This document shows, piece after piece, positions 61,991 through 64,000 of a stretch of 64,000 nucleotides of DNA (its first letter is position 1; each line of letters begins with the position of its first letter). Made by a program: the position numbers and the translations under genes. The stretch is from Pseudomonas sp. FP2309 (GTDB taxonomy: Bacteria > Pseudomonadota > Gammaproteobacteria > Pseudomonadales > Pseudomonadaceae), in the NCBI RefSeq assembly GCF_030687575.1, contig NZ_CP117439.1:4393501-4457500 (forward strand), in the 5' to 3' direction. The notes under the pieces are model-generated. The model had not been told where the DNA came from. It saw only the letters and a list, made by a program, of their open reading frames with translations, and ran no database searches.

Positions 61991-62446
61991 ATGGCATTTC
62001 GCCCTCTTACAGCCCGCGCGCCAAGCGTGTTGCTTCGCGAAGCCAAGCCGTTGAAAGCCATCTTTAGCCATGCGCAACGCTTGGGCCATTTGCAACGTCT
62101 GCTCGAAAGCCAGCTGCAACCGGCCGCACGTGAACATTGCCATGTGGCGTCCTGGCGTGAAGGCAACCTGCTGCTGATTGTCACAGATGGCCACTGGGCC
62201 ACACGTCTGCGCTATCAGCAAAAGCGCCTGCAACGCCAGTTGATGGCGTTCGAAGAGTTCGCGAGCCTGACGCGCATCCAGTTCAAGGTGCAGCCACCCA
62301 CCGTCCAGCAAGGCGCGGTGGGGCATACCATGGACCTGTCGGAGACTGCGGCCGAGACCATCCAGGCCACGGCAGACGGCATCAGCGATCCGGGCCTGCG
62401 CGCCGCGCTTGAGCGGCTGGCCGCCCACGCCAAGCCCAAGCCCTGA
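61991..62446 (+). CDS. dciA: DciA/DUF721 replicative helicase loader
   Basis: A 151-residue protein with the N-terminal DUF721 KH-like domain (AIFSHAQRLGHLQRLLESQLQPAAREHCHVASWREGNLLLIVTDGHWATRLRYQQ) and a less conserved tail. DciA loads the DnaB helicase in bacteria that lack DnaC. In Vibrio cholerae and pseudomonads the gene lies next to secA. Confidence 0.88.
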   Translation: MAFRPLTARAPSVLLREAKPLKAIFSHAQRLGHLQRLLESQLQPAAREHCHVASWREGNLLLIVTDGHWATRLRYQQKRLQRQLMAFEEFASLTRIQFKVQPPTVQQGAVGHTMDLSETAAETIQATADGISDPGLRAALERLAAHAKPKP

Positions 62447-62450
62447 ACCA

Positions 62451-63941
62451 TCACTTGCGTTTGCTGCCCCCGAGCAAAGATCCCAACAAGCCACGCACCA
62501 ATTGCCGCCCCATCTGGTTGGCCGCCTGCTGCATGGCTGACTTGAGCGCCTTGCCGGCTGCAGTTCCCAGGAATGCACCGGCCTTGTCAGTGAAGCTCGG
62601 TTCCTCGGTGGCCTGCCTGGCCTCTTCGCTCGGGCCCAATTCCTTACGCGCCATCAGCACTTCATAGGCCGACTCGCGATCGATCGGCTTGTCATAGCGG
62701 CCTTGCAACGCAGAACCGGCGACCAGCCCGGCGCGCTCGGCCTCACTGAGCGGACCGATACGCGATTGCGGCGGGGCCACCAGCACGCGCTGGACGATGT
62801 CCGGCGTGCCCTTCTCTTGCAAGGTGCCGACCAGGGCCTCGCCCGTGCCCAACTCGGTCAGCACCGACAGTGCATCAAAAGCCGGGTTTGGCCGAAACCC
62901 GTCCGCCACCGCCCGCAGGGATTTCTGTTCTTTAGTCGTAAATGCCCGCAAGCCATGCTGGATGCGCAAACCGAGCTGCGCCAGCACGCTGTCCGGCAGG
63001 TCCCCCGGTGATTGGGTCACGAAATACACGCCAACGCCTTTGGAACGAATCAACCGCACCACTTGCTCCAGGCGATCCTGCAGGGCCTTGGGTGTATCGG
63101 CGAACAACAAGTGCGCCTCATCGAAAAACAACGCCAGCAAGGGTTTGTCGGCATCGCCGCGCTCCGGCAACTGCTCGAACAGTTCCGCCAACAGCCACAA
63201 CAGGAACGTCGCGTAGACCTTCGGCGCCTCGTGCACCAGGCGGCTGGCGTCCAGCAAGTGAATACGCCCACGCCCGTCGCCAGTGGGCTGCAAGATATCT
63301 TCAAGTTGCAGGGCCGGTTCACCAAACAAAGCCTCGGCGCCCTGTTGCTCCAACACGGCCAGACGCCGCAACAGCGCCTGGCTGGAGCCGGTGGTCATCA
63401 ATGCGGCGTCTTCGCCGAGCAGTTCCGGGTGATAGCGCAGGTGATTGAGCAGTGCCTTGAGATCCTTCAGGTCCAACAACAATAAGCCTTCGCGATCAGC
63501 CACCTTAAAGGCTGCGTAAAGCGCCGACTGCTGACTGTCGGTCAGCTCAAGCAAGCTGCCGAGCAATAACGGGCCCATTTCGCTGATGGTGGTGCGCAAC
63601 GGATGACCGGACTGCCCGTGGATATCCCACAGCGTCACCGGATAGGCCTTTGCCGTGTAGTTCAAAAAAGGCATGCCGGCGATACGCTCGGCCACCTTGC
63701 CCTGCGGGTTGGCGGCCGCCCCCAGGCCACAGAGATCGCCTTTGATGTCAGCGGCAAATACCGCCACACCCGCGTCACTGAAGGCTTCGGCCAGGCGTTG
63801 CAACGTTACCGTCTTGCCCGTCCCCGTGGCACCGGCAATCAACCCGTGACGATTGGCCAGGCGCATGGCCTGGGCGATGGGCTGGCCATCTAGGCCGGCC
63901 CCTATAAGGAGTTGCGTGGAATCAGGCATTTCGTCACCCAT
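62451..63941 (-). CDS. HerA/FtsK-like ATPase (DUF853)
   Basis: A 496-residue ATPase with Walker A GATGTGKTVTLQR (about residue 32-44) and Walker B LLALFFDEAHLLF, plus an Arg-finger region, resembling HerA-type helicases (E. coli YjgR). A basic C-terminal tail (GSKRK) and a Gln/Ala linker precede the end. Two start codons are possible, 63941 (MGDEM) or 63929 (MPDSTQ). Function is not established. Confidence 0.85.
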   Translation of the reverse strand: MGDEMPDSTQLLIGAGLDGQPIAQAMRLANRHGLIAGATGTGKTVTLQRLAEAFSDAGVAVFAADIKGDLCGLGAAANPQGKVAERIAGMPFLNYTAKAYPVTLWDIHGQSGHPLRTTISEMGPLLLGSLLELTDSQQSALYAAFKVADREGLLLLDLKDLKALLNHLRYHPELLGEDAALMTTGSSQALLRRLAVLEQQGAEALFGEPALQLEDILQPTGDGRGRIHLLDASRLVHEAPKVYATFLLWLLAELFEQLPERGDADKPLLALFFDEAHLLFADTPKALQDRLEQVVRLIRSKGVGVYFVTQSPGDLPDSVLAQLGLRIQHGLRAFTTKEQKSLRAVADGFRPNPAFDALSVLTELGTGEALVGTLQEKGTPDIVQRVLVAPPQSRIGPLSEAERAGLVAGSALQGRYDKPIDRESAYEVLMARKELGPSEEARQATEEPSFTDKAGAFLGTAAGKALKSAMQQAANQMGRQLVRGLLGSLLGGSKRK

Positions 63942-64000
63942 GGTTAATCTTTCGTGTCGCCAGGTCGATAAAACAGATGTGAGACCCACAAAATCTAAAA

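Overview
The window is chromosomal DNA from a fluorescent Pseudomonas, most likely the P. fluorescens group. The evidence is high-GC codon use, Pseudomonas-type gene blocks (arcD-arcA-arcB-arcC; gcsR-gcvH-gcvP-sdaA-gcvT; aspS-yebC-ruvCAB-ybgC-tolQRAB-pal-cpoB-queE-queC-tRNA-Lys; argJ-secA) and Pseudomonas-style REP palindromes between genes. I see no phage, integrase, insertion sequence or CRISPR array. Almost all of the window is core genome.

Layout. 1-934: the 5' part of an AroP-like permease. 1572-2742: a two-gene cassette, a 45-residue acidic peptide followed by an M29/NicX-fold enzyme; this is the least explained locus here. 2829-8490: rnm, yciO, scpA, scpB and rluB (minus strand), facing ispZ and yciI. 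8597-11742: a coiled-coil membrane protein followed by a CpxR/CpxP/CpxA-type envelope stress system. 11783-20280: a CoA-transferase family protein, two divergent ArcD antiporters and the arginine deiminase operon, ending in a DUF5064 protein. 20414-28188: the TyrR-like regulator GcsR and its glycine cleavage/serine dehydratase operon, with an enhancer/sigma54 promoter layout. 28582-33469: a cold-shock protein, RDD protein, nadA, a 524-residue orphan, and a MerR regulator with a flavodoxin-fold quinone reductase. 33703-45950: tRNA-Lys, the queuosine genes, Tol-Pal, RuvABC, YebC and AspS, all on the minus strand. 46059-52873: small genes (FmdB-type, ribbon-helix-helix, Dps-like, membrane-anchored cold-shock protein, SlyX, HIT), an OprD-family porin, MscS and YajQ. 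52997-63941: PanE, an orphan sensor kinase, PduO-type adenosyltransferase, a Nudix-ThiE fusion, ArgJ, SecA, DciA and a HerA-like ATPase.

How the genes work together. The arc genes import arginine, export ornithine and convert arginine to ornithine, ammonia, CO2 and ATP. The gcsR locus senses glycine and turns it (with serine) into one-carbon units and pyruvate. Tol-Pal, the Cpx-like system, the porin, MscS and SecA all serve the envelope. RuvABC, ScpAB and DciA serve chromosome repair, segregation and replication.

The best candidate for an undescribed system is the peptide/enzyme pair at 1572-2742. The peptide is strongly acidic, has no Cys, Ser, Lys or Arg, and ends in Met-Trp-Pro-Phe. A strong hairpin separates it from the enzyme gene. 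This looks like a precursor peptide and its modifying or trimming enzyme, but no chemistry can be proven from sequence alone. Protein assignments rest on recognised motifs, lengths and gene order; no database search was run.
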